A DNA stretch of 64,000 nt from Pseudomonas sp. AN-1 (GCF_034057115.1 NZ_CP139195.1:2542001-2606000), one strand, 5' to 3'; shown: positions 9,737 to 21,344, counted from the first letter of the stretch. A program made the numbers and translations. The notes: generated by a model not told the origin, from the sequence alone.

Positions 9737-9768
9737 TAGATGAGGACGATTACAGGCGATTCAAGGGG
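9737..9768 (-). promoter_or_regulatory. Sigma-32 (RpoH) heat-shock promoter of clpB
   Basis: On the minus strand CCCCTTGAA (9768-9760), a 14-base spacer, then CCTCATCTA (9745-9737). This is close to the RpoH consensus CCCTTGAA-N13-17-CCCCATNTA. It lies about 85 bases before the clpB start, and clpB is a classic RpoH gene. Confidence 0.8.
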
Positions 9769-9817
9769 CGGGCATTTGACCGGGATCAAGCGGGGCGCAA
9801 CGCGTCCCGGCGGCGCA

Positions 9818-10561
9818 TCAGGCCGGCTCCAGCCAGATCAGGCTGGCCTGGCGCCCGGTGCGCGGCGCGCGGCGGTAGGAGTAGAAGCGTTCGGCGTCGG
9901 TGAAGGTGCACAGCCCGCCGCCGTACACCGTGGTGACGCCGACGGCGGCCAGGCGGAGGCGCGCCAGCCGGTAGAGGTCGGCCATGTAGCGCCCGGCGCT
10001 GGCGCTGGGCACAAAGGCCGCGGCGGCCTCGGCATGCTGCGCGACGAAGGCCTCGCGCACCTCGGCGCCGACCTCGAAGGCCTGCGGGCCGATGGCCGGG
10101 CCCAGCCAGGCCAGCACCTGATCGGCCGGGCAGCCCAGCGCGGCGACGGTGGCCTCCAGCACCCCGGCGGCCAGCCCGCGCCAGCCGGCATGGGCCGCGG
10201 CGACCCGCGTGCCGTCACGGTCGCAGAACAGCACCGGCAGGCAGTCGGCGGTCATGCTGGTGCAGGCCACCCCGGGGGTGGCGCTCCAGCAGGCGTCGGC
10301 CTCGGCCACCTGCGCCGGGTCGGCCTCGACCACGCTCACGCCATGCACCTGGCTGAGCCAGGCGGCGCGGCAGCCGAGCAGCGCCTGCAGGCGGCGACGG
10401 TTCTCGGCCACCGCGGCCGGCTCGTCGCCGACATGGTCGCCGAGGTTGAGCGCAGCGAACGGTGCCGGGCTGACGCCGCCGGCCCGCGTGGTCACGCAGG
10501 CGCGCACCCTGGCCGGTGCCGGCCAGTCGGGGATCAGCAGATCACCGAGGCTCAGGCTCAT
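9818..10561 (-). CDS. pgeF: PgeF/YfiH family peptidoglycan-editing or polyphenol-oxidase protein
   Basis: 247-residue protein of the YfiH/LACC1 family. E. coli YfiH/PgeF is implicated in removing mis-incorporated L-Ser at peptidoglycan position 2; others report purine nucleoside or polyphenol activities. Metal-site residues are visible: WLSQVHG (His), TADCLPV (Cys) and AAAHAGWRGL (His), followed by LGPAIGPQAFEVG. The start at 10561 overlaps the rluD stop as ATGA, the usual rluD-yfiH pair. Confidence 0.88.
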   Translation of the reverse strand: MSLSLGDLLIPDWPAPARVRACVTTRAGGVSPAPFAALNLGDHVGDEPAAVAENRRRLQALLGCRAAWLSQVHGVSVVEADPAQVAEADACWSATPGVACTSMTADCLPVLFCDRDGTRVAAAHAGWRGLAAGVLEATVAALGCPADQVLAWLGPAIGPQAFEVGAEVREAFVAQHAEAAAAFVPSASAGRYMADLYRLARLRLAAVGVTTVYGGGLCTFTDAERFYSYRRAPRTGRQASLIWLEPA

Positions 10562-11520
10562 CCGATGAAGGCCTCGCGGTCGCCGCGCAGCAGGTTGAGC
10601 AGCTCGACGAAGTCGTCCGGAAGCTCCGACTCCCAGCCCATGCGCTCGCCAGTGACCGGGTGATCCAGTTCGAGGAAGCGCGCATGCAGGGCCTGGCGCG
10701 GGTAGTCGCGCAACGACTGCACCAGCAGCGGGTTGGCCGCCGGCGGAATGCGGAAGCGACCGCCGTAGACCGGATCGCCGACCAGCGGGAAATGCACGTA
10801 GGCCATGTGCACGCGGATCTGGTGGGTACGCCCGGTCTCCAGCTTGACCCGCACGTGGGTGTGCGCGCGGAAGCGCTCGAGCACCCGGTAGTGGCTGACC
10901 GCCGGCTTGCCGGTGCTGGTCACCGCCATCTTCTGGCGCTGCTGCGGATGGCGTCCGATGGGGGCATCGACCTTGCCGCCGGAGGTGACCACGCCGACCA
11001 CGATGGCCTCGTAGATGCGGCTGACGCTGCGCGCCTGCAGCTGGGCGACCAGCTGGGTGTGCGCCTCGAGGGTCTTGGCCACCACCATCAGGCCGGTGGT
11101 GTCCTTGTCCAGGCGGTGGACGATGCCGGCGCGCGGCACGCTGGCCAGGCCCGGCACATGGTGCAGCAGGGCGTTGAGCAGGGTGCCGTCGGCATGCCCG
11201 GCGGCCGGATGCACCACCAGGCCGGCCGGCTTGTCGATCACCAGCAACTGCTCGTCCTCGTAGACGATGTTGAGGGCGATGTCCTGGGCCAGATGCTCGA
11301 CCTGGGCCTCGCGCTCGGCCTCGAGCTGCAGCACGGCACCGCCGTGGACGATGTCGCGCGGGCGCAGCACGGCGCCGTCGACGGTGAGGCGGCCGTCCTT
11401 GATCCACCCGGCCAGGCGCGAGCGCGAATGTTCGGGGAAGAGCTGGGCGGCGATCTGGTCGAGGCGTTGCCCGCCCAGCTCGGACGGCACCTCGGCACGC
11501 AATTGGATGAGTTCGGACAT
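10558..11520 (-). CDS. rluD: 23S rRNA pseudouridine(1911/1915/1917) synthase RluD
   Basis: 320-residue protein: N-terminal S4 RNA-binding domain (RLDQIAAQLFPEHSRSRLAGWIKDGRLTVDG) and the RluA-type catalytic domain with the motif HRLDKDTTGLMV, whose Asp (about residue 142) is the catalytic nucleophile. GRTHQIRVHM is the second family motif. It modifies helix 69 of 23S rRNA. Start chosen at 11520 (MSELIQLRAEVP); an ATG 9 bases upstream is an alternative. Divergent from bamD. Confidence 0.93.
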   Translation of the reverse strand: MSELIQLRAEVPSELGGQRLDQIAAQLFPEHSRSRLAGWIKDGRLTVDGAVLRPRDIVHGGAVLQLEAEREAQVEHLAQDIALNIVYEDEQLLVIDKPAGLVVHPAAGHADGTLLNALLHHVPGLASVPRAGIVHRLDKDTTGLMVVAKTLEAHTQLVAQLQARSVSRIYEAIVVGVVTSGGKVDAPIGRHPQQRQKMAVTSTGKPAVSHYRVLERFRAHTHVRVKLETGRTHQIRVHMAYVHFPLVGDPVYGGRFRIPPAANPLLVQSLRDYPRQALHARFLELDHPVTGERMGWESELPDDFVELLNLLRGDREAFIG

Positions 11521-11547
11521 GGCGGACATCGGGAGGGCCGTGCGGCT

Positions 11548-11576
11548 TTGGTTGGCCACAGGCTTGTGGTTAAATA
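11548..11576 (+). promoter_or_regulatory. Candidate sigma-70 promoter for bamD
   Basis: TTGGTT, a 17-base spacer and TAAATA, about 88 bases before the bamD start. It lies in the AT-richest part of the rluD-bamD divergent region. Predicted by eye only. Confidence 0.45.
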
Positions 11577-11663
11577 CGGCGTCTTTTGCCCAGAGGATTC
11601 TGGGCTGCCAATCATATCAGGCCGGTCCCCGTCACGCACCCGGCCCCAGGGAACCCAAGCGCC

Positions 11664-12671
11664 ATGCAAGTGAAACACCTGCTGCTGATCGCCACCCTCG
11701 CCCTCACCGCGGCCTGCTCCTCCAAGCAGGTGATCGACGAGAACCTCAGCGAGACCGAGCTGTACCAGCAGGCGCAGGAACACCTGGGCAACGATAGCTA
11801 CACCAGTGCCGTCGACACCCTCAAGGCCCTGGAATCGCGCTACCCGTTCGGCCGCTACGCCGAACAGGCCCAGCTCGAACTGATCTACGCCTACTACCAG
11901 AACCAGGAGCCGGAAGCCGCCAAGGCCGCCGCCGAGCGCTTCATCCGCCTGCATCCGCAGCACCCGGACGCCGACTACGCCTGGTACCTCAAGGGCCTGT
12001 CGTCGTTCGACAAGGACCGCGGCCTGCTGGCCCGCTTCCTGCCGCTGGACATGACCAAGCGCGACCCGGGCGCGGCGCGCGACTCGTTCAACGAGTTCGC
12101 CCAACTGGTCGCCCGCTACCCGAACAGCCGCTACGCCCCGGACGCCAAGGCGCGCATGATCTACCTGCGCAACCTGCTGGCCGCCTACGAGATGCACGTG
12201 GCGCACTACTACCTCAAGCGCCAGGCCTACGTCGCCGCCGCCAACCGCGGCCGCTACGTGGTGGAGAACTTCCAGGAAACCCCGGCGGTCGGCGACGGCC
12301 TGGCGGTGATGACCGAGTCCTACCAGCGCCTCGGCCTCGACGACCTGGCGGCCACCAGCCTGGCCACCCTCAAGCTCAACTATCCGGAGCACCCGACCCT
12401 GGAAAGCGGCGAGTTCGTGCCGACCGAGCAGGAAGCCGACACCCGCTCCTGGCTGAGCAAGGCGACCCTCGGCCTGATCGAGAGCGAGGCGCCGCTGCCG
12501 CCCGGCCAGACCCGCGCCAGCCAGGACATGGAGCGCCAGTACCAGGAAGCGCTGGACGCCCTGCCCGCGGAGCTGGAGCCGGAAGACGCCGCCGAGGCCC
12601 CCGCCGCCGAGGAAGCCGAAGCACCCAGGCGTTCCTGGCGCAGCCGCCTGACCTTCGGCCTGTTCGACTGA
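11664..12671 (+). CDS. bamD: Outer-membrane assembly lipoprotein BamD
   Basis: 335-residue BAM-complex lipoprotein (ComL/YfiO). Signal peptide [18 protein letters not shown] with lipobox TAAC and Cys18 as lipidation site. Five TPR-like repeats follow ([40 protein letters not shown] and so on). The C-terminal tail after about residue 250 is acidic and low-complexity, longer than in E. coli BamD but usual for Pseudomonas. Acts in the periplasm on beta-barrel insertion. Confidence 0.95.
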   Translation: MQVKHLLLIATLALTAACSSKQVIDENLSETELYQQAQEHLGNDSYTSAVDTLKALESRYPFGRYAEQAQLELIYAYYQNQEPEAAKAAAERFIRLHPQHPDADYAWYLKGLSSFDKDRGLLARFLPLDMTKRDPGAARDSFNEFAQLVARYPNSRYAPDAKARMIYLRNLLAAYEMHVAHYYLKRQAYVAAANRGRYVVENFQETPAVGDGLAVMTESYQRLGLDDLAATSLATLKLNYPEHPTLESGEFVPTEQEADTRSWLSKATLGLIESEAPLPPGQTRASQDMERQYQEALDALPAELEPEDAAEAPAAEEAEAPRRSWRSRLTFGLFD

Positions 12672-12688
12672 ACCCGAAGCGCGACCAC

Positions 12689-12721
12689 AAAAAAGGGAGA
12701 CTCGTTCGAGTCTCCCTTTTT
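12689..12721. terminator. Bidirectional terminator between bamD and nadE
   Basis: AAAAAGGGAGACTC-GTTC-GAGTCTCCCTTTTT. A 9-bp GC-containing stem is flanked by A-run and T-run, so it works on both strands for the two convergent genes. Confidence 0.9.
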
Positions 12722-12737
12722 CATTGGCGACTGCCTG

Positions 12738-14372
12738 TCACTCGCCGAGGCGCCAGCCCGAGGTGATCGGGTAGCGGCGGTCGCGACCGAAGCCGCGCTG
12801 GGTGATGCGCGGGCCGACCGCGGCCTGGCGGCGCTTGTACTCGTTGAGATCGACCAGGCGCAGGATCTTGCGCACGGTATCGGCGGCGAAGCCGCGGGCG
12901 ATGATGGCGTCGGCCGACAGGTCCTCCTCGACGTACAGACGCAGGATCTCGTCGAGCACCGGATAGGGCGCCAGCGAATCCTCGTCCTTCTGGTCCGGCG
13001 CCAGCTCGGCCGATGGCGGACGGTCGATCACCCGCTGCGGGATCACCTCGCCGGCCAGGCTGTTGCGGTACTGGCAGAGGCGGAACACCAGGGTCTTGGG
13101 CACGTCCTTGAGCACGTCGAAGCCGCCGGCCATGTCGCCGTACAGGGTGCAGTAGCCCACCGCCACCTCGCTCTTGTTGCCGGTGGTCAGCACCAGGTAG
13201 CCCTTCTTGTTGGAGATCGCCATCAGCAGGGTGCCGCGGCAGCGCGCCTGCAGGTTCTCCTCGGTGGTGTCGCGGCCGAGACCGGCGAACACCGGCGCCA
13301 GGGTGTCCATGAACGCCTCGACCATCGGCGCGATCGGCAGCACCTGGTAGCTCACGCCCAAGGTGCGCGCCTCGGCCTCGGCGTCCTCGAGGCTCATCTG
13401 CGCGGTGTAGCGGTAGGGCATCATCACCGCCTCCACCTTGTCGGCGCCGAGGGCATCCACGGCGATGGCCAGGGTCAGCGCCGAGTCGACGCCGCCGGAC
13501 AGGCCGAGCACCACGCCCTTGAAGCCGTTCTTGTGCACGTAGTCGCGCACGCCGAGCACCAGCGCGCCGTACACGCTGGCCTCCTCGCCGGCCAGCGCCG
13601 CGCAGGCGCCGGGCTGCGGCTGCACCAGCTCGTCGTCGACCCGCAGCTCGGCGAGGAACAGCCCCTCCTCGCAGGCCGGCGCACGCTGCAGCACGTGGCC
13701 GCCGGGGGCCACCACGCAGGAGCCGCCGTCGAACACCAGCTCGTCCTGGCCACCGACCTGATTGACGTAGACCACCGGCATGCCGCCTTCGGCAGCGCGT
13801 GCCGCCAGGGTCGCCTCGCGCTCGGCCTGCTTGCCGAGGTGGAACGGCGAGGCATTCATGTTCAGCATCAGCCGCGCACCGGCATCGCGCGCCGCGGCCA
13901 TCGGCTCGGGGTGCCAGATGTCCTCGCAGATGCTCAGCGCCACCGGCACGCCGGCGATGTCCACCACGCAGGGCGCCTCGCCGGCGTCGAAGTAGCGCTT
14001 CTCGTCGAACACCTGGTAGTTGGGCAGTTTCTGCTTGCAGTAGCGCGCCACCACGGCGCCGTCGTCGAGCAGGGCGCAGGCGTTGTAGCGCCGCTCGCCG
14101 TCGACCCACGGGAAGCCGACCAGCAGGCGGATGCCGCGCACTTCGCGGCACAGGCGCTCCAGCGCCGCCTCGATGCGCAGCTGCATGCTGGCGCGCAGCA
14201 GCAGGTCCTCCGGCGGATAGCCGCACAGCGACAGCTCGGGGAACACGATCACGTCGGCCTGCCACTGCGCCCGGGCGCGCCCGGCCGCCTCGATGATGCG
14301 CTCGACGTTGCCGTGGACATCGCCGACGCGCAGGTTGAGCTGGGCCATGGCGACCCGCAGGACTTGACTCAT
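12738..14372 (-). CDS. nadE: Glutamine-dependent NAD+ synthetase
   Basis: 544-residue two-domain enzyme making NAD+ from nicotinate adenine dinucleotide. The N-terminal nitrilase-type glutaminase (about 1-250) shows the Glu-Lys-Cys triad context: FPELSLCGY, KQKLPNY and SICEDIW. The C-terminal synthetase has the P-loop motif LGLSGGVDSALTLAIA near residue 290. Length matches the bacterial glutamine-using form, rather than the short ammonia-only NadE. Divergent from the following small gene. Confidence 0.93.
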   Translation of the reverse strand: MSQVLRVAMAQLNLRVGDVHGNVERIIEAAGRARAQWQADVIVFPELSLCGYPPEDLLLRASMQLRIEAALERLCREVRGIRLLVGFPWVDGERRYNACALLDDGAVVARYCKQKLPNYQVFDEKRYFDAGEAPCVVDIAGVPVALSICEDIWHPEPMAAARDAGARLMLNMNASPFHLGKQAEREATLAARAAEGGMPVVYVNQVGGQDELVFDGGSCVVAPGGHVLQRAPACEEGLFLAELRVDDELVQPQPGACAALAGEEASVYGALVLGVRDYVHKNGFKGVVLGLSGGVDSALTLAIAVDALGADKVEAVMMPYRYTAQMSLEDAEAEARTLGVSYQVLPIAPMVEAFMDTLAPVFAGLGRDTTEENLQARCRGTLLMAISNKKGYLVLTTGNKSEVAVGYCTLYGDMAGGFDVLKDVPKTLVFRLCQYRNSLAGEVIPQRVIDRPPSAELAPDQKDEDSLAPYPVLDEILRLYVEEDLSADAIIARGFAADTVRKILRLVDLNEYKRRQAAVGPRITQRGFGRDRRYPITSGWRLGE

Positions 14373-14555
14373 GCTGCTCTCCAGTTGATGGCGCGCGCCG
14401 GGGTCGTCTACCCCGCCCGCCGCGCCTGATGCGAGGGCAGCATTGTCCCGCAACGGCCACAGCCGACACAACGCACAGTCGCGGCGGACGGTGCTGGGCT
14501 CGCCCCGCCGGCGACGCTACACTGGCGCCCGTTTCCGTCCAGCCACGAGAGCACC

Positions 14556-14786
14556 ATGGCTCGCCTACTGTCCCTGATCGCCCTGCTGGCCATCGCCTGG
14601 TGGCTGTGGCGGCGCTTCACCCGGCCGCAGCGCCCGCAGCCGCCCGCCGCCCCCAAGGCCCAGCCGATGGTGCGCTGCGCCCAGTGCGGCGTGCACGTGC
14701 CCCGCGCCGAGGCCCTCGCCCACGACAACCGCTGGTACTGCAGCCGTGCCCACCTCGAACAGGACAATCCCCCTGAACAGCGCTGA
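14556..14786 (+). CDS. PP0621-family small membrane protein
   Basis: 76 residues: an N-terminal membrane helix (LLSLIALLAIAWWLW), a proline-rich linker, then a small zinc-ribbon-like domain with CAQC and YCSRAH. The four metal-ligand-type positions (Cys, Cys, Cys, His) fit a treble-clef or zinc ribbon. This architecture is the conserved PP0621 family found directly before pilS in Pseudomonas. It overlaps the pilS frame by about 41 bases if pilS starts at the upstream GTG. Function unknown. Confidence 0.75.
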   Translation: MARLLSLIALLAIAWWLWRRFTRPQRPQPPAAPKAQPMVRCAQCGVHVPRAEALAHDNRWYCSRAHLEQDNPPEQR

Positions 14787-16368
14787 ACTCTGGGCGCCGA
14801 GCGCCGAGCAGGGCCAGCGCATCCTGCGTCTGTACCACCTGTACCGGCTGAGCGTCGGCCTGGCCCTGGTGCTGCTGATCTCCAGCGACATGCACCGCGA
14901 GCTGCTGGAGATGGCCGATCCCCAGCTGTTCCGCTTCGGCAGTTGGGCCTACCTGGCGATCAACGTGGTGCTCGGCGTGCTGCTGCAGCAGACCTGCCGC
15001 TCGCTGGCGCTGTTCGCCCTGGCGCTGTTCGACGTGACCCTGCTCAGCACCCTGTTCTACGCCGGCGGCGGCCTGTCCAGCGGCCTGGCGCCGCTGCTGG
15101 TGATCTCGGTGGCGATCGCCAACAGCATGCTGCGCGGGCGCCTGGGCCTGGTGATCGCCGCGCTGGCCAGCAGCGGGCTGATCTACCTGACCTTCTACCT
15201 CAGCCTCAGCAAGTCGGCCGCCGCCAGCCAGTACGTGCAGGCCGGCGCCCTCGGCGCGCTGTGCTTCGCCGCCGCGCTGATCATCCAGGCCCTCGGCCGC
15301 CGCCTGCAGCAGAGCGAGAGCCTGGCCCGCCGCCACGCCGCCGACGTCGCCGACCTGCAGGCGCTCAACGCGCTGATCCTGCAGCGCATGCGCACCGGCA
15401 TCCTGGTCCTCGACCCGCAGCGCCGCGTGCTGCTGGCCAACCCCAGCAGCCTGACCCTGCTCGGCCAGCGCCAGCTGGTGACCCAGTCGCTCGACGAACA
15501 CTGCCCGGCCCTGCTCGAGTGCCTGCACCAGTGGCAGGAAAACCCCGCGCTGCGTCCGCAGACCCTGCAGGGCTTCGCCGAAGGCCCGGCGCTGCAGCCG
15601 AGCTTCGTCCCGCTGCAGCGCAAGGGCGAGCGCAACCTGCTGATCTTCCTCGAGGACGTCTCGCAGATCGCCCAGCAGGCGCAGCAGCTCAAGCTGGCCG
15701 CCCTCGGCCGCCTCAGCGCCGGCATCGCCCACGAGATCCGCAACCCGCTGGGCGCCATCAGCCACGCCGCCCAGCTGCTGCAGGAAGCCGAGGATCTCGG
15801 CCCGGCGGACCGCCGCCTGACCCAGATCATCCTCGACCACTCGCGGCGCATGAACCTGGTGATCGAGAACGTCCTGCAGCTGTCGCGCCGCCGCGAGGCC
15901 GAGCCGCAGCTGCTCGACCTGCGCTACTGGCTGCACCGCTTCGCCGGCGAGCTGCGCGAAAGCCGGCGCGGCGACGCGGTGCTGCACCTGGAGTGCGCGA
16001 CCGGCTCGATCCAGACGCGCATGGACCCGCAGCAGCTGACCCAGATCCTCACCAACCTGGTGCAGAACGGCCTGCGCCACAGCGCGCGCAAGCACGACAA
16101 GGGGCAGGTCTGGCTGCGCCTGTTCCGCGACGAGCAGACCCAGCTGCCGGTGCTCGAGGTGGTCGACGACGGCGACGGCATCCCGCCGGAGCAGCGCGGC
16201 AACCTGTTCGAACCCTTCTTCAGCACCGAGAGCAAGGGCACCGGCCTCGGCCTGTACATCTCCCGCGAGCTGTGCGAGAGCAACCGCGCCCGCCTCGACT
16301 ACGTGCCCCGCGAAGGCAGCGGCGCCTGCTTCCGCATCACCTTTGCCCATCCGAAGACCGCGAGCTGA
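14746..16368 (+). CDS. pilS: Type IV pilus sensor histidine kinase PilS
   Basis: 540-residue inner-membrane kinase that controls pilin (pilA) transcription through PilR. About six N-terminal membrane helices (residues 30-190) are followed by a PAS-like region (LNALILQRMRTGILVLDPQ). The H-box GIAHEIRNPLGAISHAAQLL near residue 325 contains the phospho-accepting His. The C-terminal ATPase motifs are NLVQNGLRHSA, VDDGDGIPPEQ and GTGLGLYI. The start is uncertain: GTG at 14746 overlaps the upstream gene, and no better ATG lies before the conserved EQGQRILRLYHLYRL. Confidence 0.92.
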   Translation: MPTSNRTIPLNSAELWAPSAEQGQRILRLYHLYRLSVGLALVLLISSDMHRELLEMADPQLFRFGSWAYLAINVVLGVLLQQTCRSLALFALALFDVTLLSTLFYAGGGLSSGLAPLLVISVAIANSMLRGRLGLVIAALASSGLIYLTFYLSLSKSAAASQYVQAGALGALCFAAALIIQALGRRLQQSESLARRHAADVADLQALNALILQRMRTGILVLDPQRRVLLANPSSLTLLGQRQLVTQSLDEHCPALLECLHQWQENPALRPQTLQGFAEGPALQPSFVPLQRKGERNLLIFLEDVSQIAQQAQQLKLAALGRLSAGIAHEIRNPLGAISHAAQLLQEAEDLGPADRRLTQIILDHSRRMNLVIENVLQLSRRREAEPQLLDLRYWLHRFAGELRESRRGDAVLHLECATGSIQTRMDPQQLTQILTNLVQNGLRHSARKHDKGQVWLRLFRDEQTQLPVLEVVDDGDGIPPEQRGNLFEPFFSTESKGTGLGLYISRELCESNRARLDYVPREGSGACFRITFAHPKTAS

Positions 16369-16370
16369 CC

Positions 16371-17720
<1,350 letters not shown>

Positions 17721-18087
17721 TCCCCGCCGCGCCCCTCGCCGGGGCGCCGGCTCCTCGCCCACGCCTCCGCAACCCCGCACGGGGCAGGCCCGCGCCTGCT
17801 CGCACCGCGAGCCGATGGCCGCGGCGCCCCGGCGCGAACCCGCCCGCGACCGCCTCCCAGCGGCCCATCGACGCACCATTTTCGAACCCTGAAAGCCCCA
17901 ATTCCGTGCACATAAGCAGCACGAACAACCCTTCAAAATCGGCATATGCAAGGCCGCATTTACATAAAAGCACCAAAAAGTTTCACTCAAGCGTCATTTT
18001 GCACTATCACAAAGCACGCTCGGCTGCTAAATTCCCGCCCATCCAACGACTACAGCCGATTTCGAAACAAACTATCGAGGCCTCCCC
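17721..18087. other. Intergenic region pilR-gdhA
   Basis: 367 bases without a gene. A 7-bp GCGCCCC/GGGGCGC hairpin at 17730-17748 follows pilR without a T-run. The GC-rich first half gives way, from about 17900, to an AT-rich stretch (CATAAGCAGCACGAACAA to ACAAACTATCGAGG) that must hold the gdhA promoter. No convincing -35/-10 or GG-N10-GC pair was found by eye. Confidence 0.5.
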
Positions 18088-19425
<1,338 letters not shown>

Positions 19426-19451
19426 GTTCCACCGCGCTCCCGCAGTACCCG

Positions 19452-19479
19452 AAAAGCCGGCCTAGCGCCGGCTTTTCCT
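19452..19479 (+). terminator. Terminator of gdhA
   Basis: AAAAGCCGGC-CTAGC-GCCGGCTTTT, a stem flanked by A/T runs, about 26 bases after the gdhA stop. Confidence 0.85.
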
Positions 19480-19602
19480 CGTCTGCCGGTTTATTCCGAA
19501 AGGCTGGCAGAAGGCCATCAACCTACTTCGATTGGGTCTCATGTCCCGCGCTCGACTGATCTTCACTTGCTAGCAAAGCAAGTCAGCCGAGTAGTCACGG
19601 GA

Positions 19603-20460
19603 ATGAGTACCAAGGCCGCGGGCAAGCCCCTTCTCCTCTGGATCGACCTGAGCTGCGACCAGGTCGCCGAGCAGTGCATCGAGCAGTTCGCCGCACAGTG
19701 CCGGATCGTCCGCGCCGACGGCCTCGACAGCCTGGCGGACGCCGCGGTGCAGACGCACGCGGACATGCTCTGCCTGCAGTTCGACCGCCCCGACGACCAC
19801 GGCCTGCACCTGCTGCTGGAGATCAAGCGGCGCTTTGCCGCCCTGCCGATCACCATGCTCACCCTGCAGCACTCCGAGGAGCTGGCGGTGTGGGCCTTCC
19901 GTGCCGGCGTCTGGGACTACCTGGTGCTGCCGCTGTCCAGCGCCGAACGCCTGCGCTACCTCAAGGCCCTGCATGCCCTGCACGAGCTGCGCCTGCAACC
20001 GGCCGGCCCCGCCCCGCGCCAGCGCCTCGCCCGCGTCGAGCGACTGCCCGAGTGCGTGCGCCTCAACCGCGGCGCCGAGGCCCGGCAGCCGCTGCATGCC
20101 GCCCTGGCCCACATCGACAGCCACTTCCGCGAGCGCATCGAGGAACGCGAGATGGCCGAACTGTGCCGCATGTCGGTGGTGCGCTTCAGCCGGCTGTTCA
20201 AGCAGAGCTGCGGCATCGGCTTCCAGGAATACGTGATGGGCAAGCGCATGCAGGCCGCCGAGGACCTGCTGCTCAACAGCGATACGCCGATCGCCGGCAT
20301 CGCCGGCAAGGTCGGCTTCAAGGATCCGTCCTACTTCGCCCGTGCCTTCCGCCAGCACTTCGGCCACAGCCCGAGCAGTTGCCGGCAGGCCCGCCAGCAG
20401 GCCGACCACCTCCCGCCCGCCATCGAGCGGGCCAGCGCCGCGGCCGCGCCGCCGGGCTAG
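19603..20460 (+). CDS. AraC-type regulator with a degenerate receiver domain
   Basis: 285 residues. N-terminal 1-125 has the pattern of a response-regulator receiver (…MLCLQFDRPDDHGLHLLLEIKRRFAALPITMLTLQ…). However, the phospho-acceptor Asp position is Gln (LQFD), the conserved Lys is Leu (LVLPLS) and the N-terminal acidic pair is incomplete. C-terminal residues 165-265 form an AraC/XylS double helix-turn-helix (MAELCRMSVVRFSRLFKQSCGIGFQEYV; AGIAGKVGFKDPSYFARAFRQHFGHSP). It is probably a phosphorylation-independent regulator; targets unknown. ATG at 19603 chosen over an upstream TTG. Its TAG stop overlaps that of copZ on the other strand in a shared CTAG. Confidence 0.75.
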   Translation: MSTKAAGKPLLLWIDLSCDQVAEQCIEQFAAQCRIVRADGLDSLADAAVQTHADMLCLQFDRPDDHGLHLLLEIKRRFAALPITMLTLQHSEELAVWAFRAGVWDYLVLPLSSAERLRYLKALHALHELRLQPAGPAPRQRLARVERLPECVRLNRGAEARQPLHAALAHIDSHFRERIEEREMAELCRMSVVRFSRLFKQSCGIGFQEYVMGKRMQAAEDLLLNSDTPIAGIAGKVGFKDPSYFARAFRQHFGHSPSSCRQARQQADHLPPAIERASAAAAPPG

Positions 20461-20657
20461 GCCGCCCGGCAGGCCTCGTAGCCTTCCTCGCGCAGCGCCG
20501 CCAGCACCTGCTCGGCGCTCAGGCCGCTGTCGACCCGCACCTCGGCGCTCGCCAGGTCGACCTCGACCCGTGCGCTGCCGTCGAGCGCCTGGAGAGCCTG
20601 GGTGATGGCGCGGACGCAGTGCGCACAGGACATGCCCTGGACCTTGAAAACCTGCAT
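20457..20657 (-). CDS. copZ: Copper chaperone (heavy-metal-associated domain)
   Basis: 66 residues, one HMA domain. The metal-binding motif GMSCAHCVRAI (Cys11, Cys14) binds Cu(I), and the rest matches the beta-alpha-beta fold. It carries copper in the cytoplasm to a P1B ATPase or to the sensor. Divergent from cueR with a CueR-type operator between the two genes, so copper-induced expression is likely. The copper-exporting ATPase copA is not in the window. Confidence 0.9.
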   Translation of the reverse strand: MQVFKVQGMSCAHCVRAITQALQALDGSARVEVDLASAEVRVDSGLSAEQVLAALREEGYEACRAA

Positions 20658-20751
20658 GATGCCTTCCTCGCTTAACAATGGAGGCGACCAGTTTTGACCG
20701 CTGCGCCCCGGCCAGGTCAAGCGCCTGCGGCGCTGCGCCGCGCGCGACCTT

Positions 20752-20774
20752 GACCTTGCCCCCATGGCAAGGTC
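20752..20774. promoter_or_regulatory. CueR-type operator
   Basis: Perfect inverted repeat GACCTTGCC-CCCAT-GGCAAGGTC between copZ and cueR. MerR-family copper sensors bind such CCTTGCC...GGCAAGG dyads inside promoters with long spacers. The location between chaperone and sensor genes supports the call. Confidence 0.75.
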
Positions 20775-20819
20775 GATCCTTGACCGCCATCGCCCTTCTC
20801 TACTCGCGGGGAGCCCGCC

Positions 20820-21227
20820 ATGAACATCGGCCAAGCCGCCAGCCGCTCCGGCCTCAGCGCCAAGATGATCCGCCACTACGAAAGCATCGGCCTGCTGCAG
20901 CCGGCCGGACGCGGCGACAACGGCTATCGCCGCTACGGAGAGCAGGACCTGCACCGTCTGACCTTCATCCGCCGCGCCCGCGACCTGGGCTTTTCTCTGG
21001 AGGAAATCGGGCGCCTGCTCGAGCTGTGGCAGGACCGCCAGCGCGCCAGCGCCGACGTCAAGGCGCTGGCCCTCGGCCATATCGCCGCCCTCGAGCGCAA
21101 GATCGCCGAACTGGCCAGCCTGCGCGACACCCTGAGCGATCTGGTCGAGCACTGCCAGGGCGACCAGCGCCCCGACTGCCCGATCCTGCACAGCCTGGAG
21201 TGCGGCACGCCGCCCGCCGGCGACTGA
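20820..21227 (+). CDS. cueR: Copper-responsive MerR-family regulator CueR
   Basis: 135 residues. N-terminal winged helix (MNIGQAASRSGLSAKMIRHYESIGLL…GYRRYGEQDL), a long dimerisation helix (residues 75-108) and a C-terminal metal loop CQGDQRPDCPIL with two Cys eight residues apart (Cys112, Cys120), as in Cu(I)-sensing CueR. It activates the copper-resistance promoter by DNA distortion. Divergent from copZ. Confidence 0.9.
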   Translation: MNIGQAASRSGLSAKMIRHYESIGLLQPAGRGDNGYRRYGEQDLHRLTFIRRARDLGFSLEEIGRLLELWQDRQRASADVKALALGHIAALERKIAELASLRDTLSDLVEHCQGDQRPDCPILHSLECGTPPAGD

Positions 21228-21344
21228 GGTGCGGCCGGCCCGGCGAACCGACGGGCGACCCGCCCTGCGACGACCCGGCGGAGTCAAACCGGGCGGGGGC
21301 ATGGTAAGGTTGCCGCCTGTTCAGCATTGCCGTGGAAGTCCTCC

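Noticed and set aside
7124-9739. 871-codon plus-strand open frame opposite clpB
   Set aside because: Mirror of the clpB coding sequence; low-complexity product without family features, and it would cross the clpB promoter.
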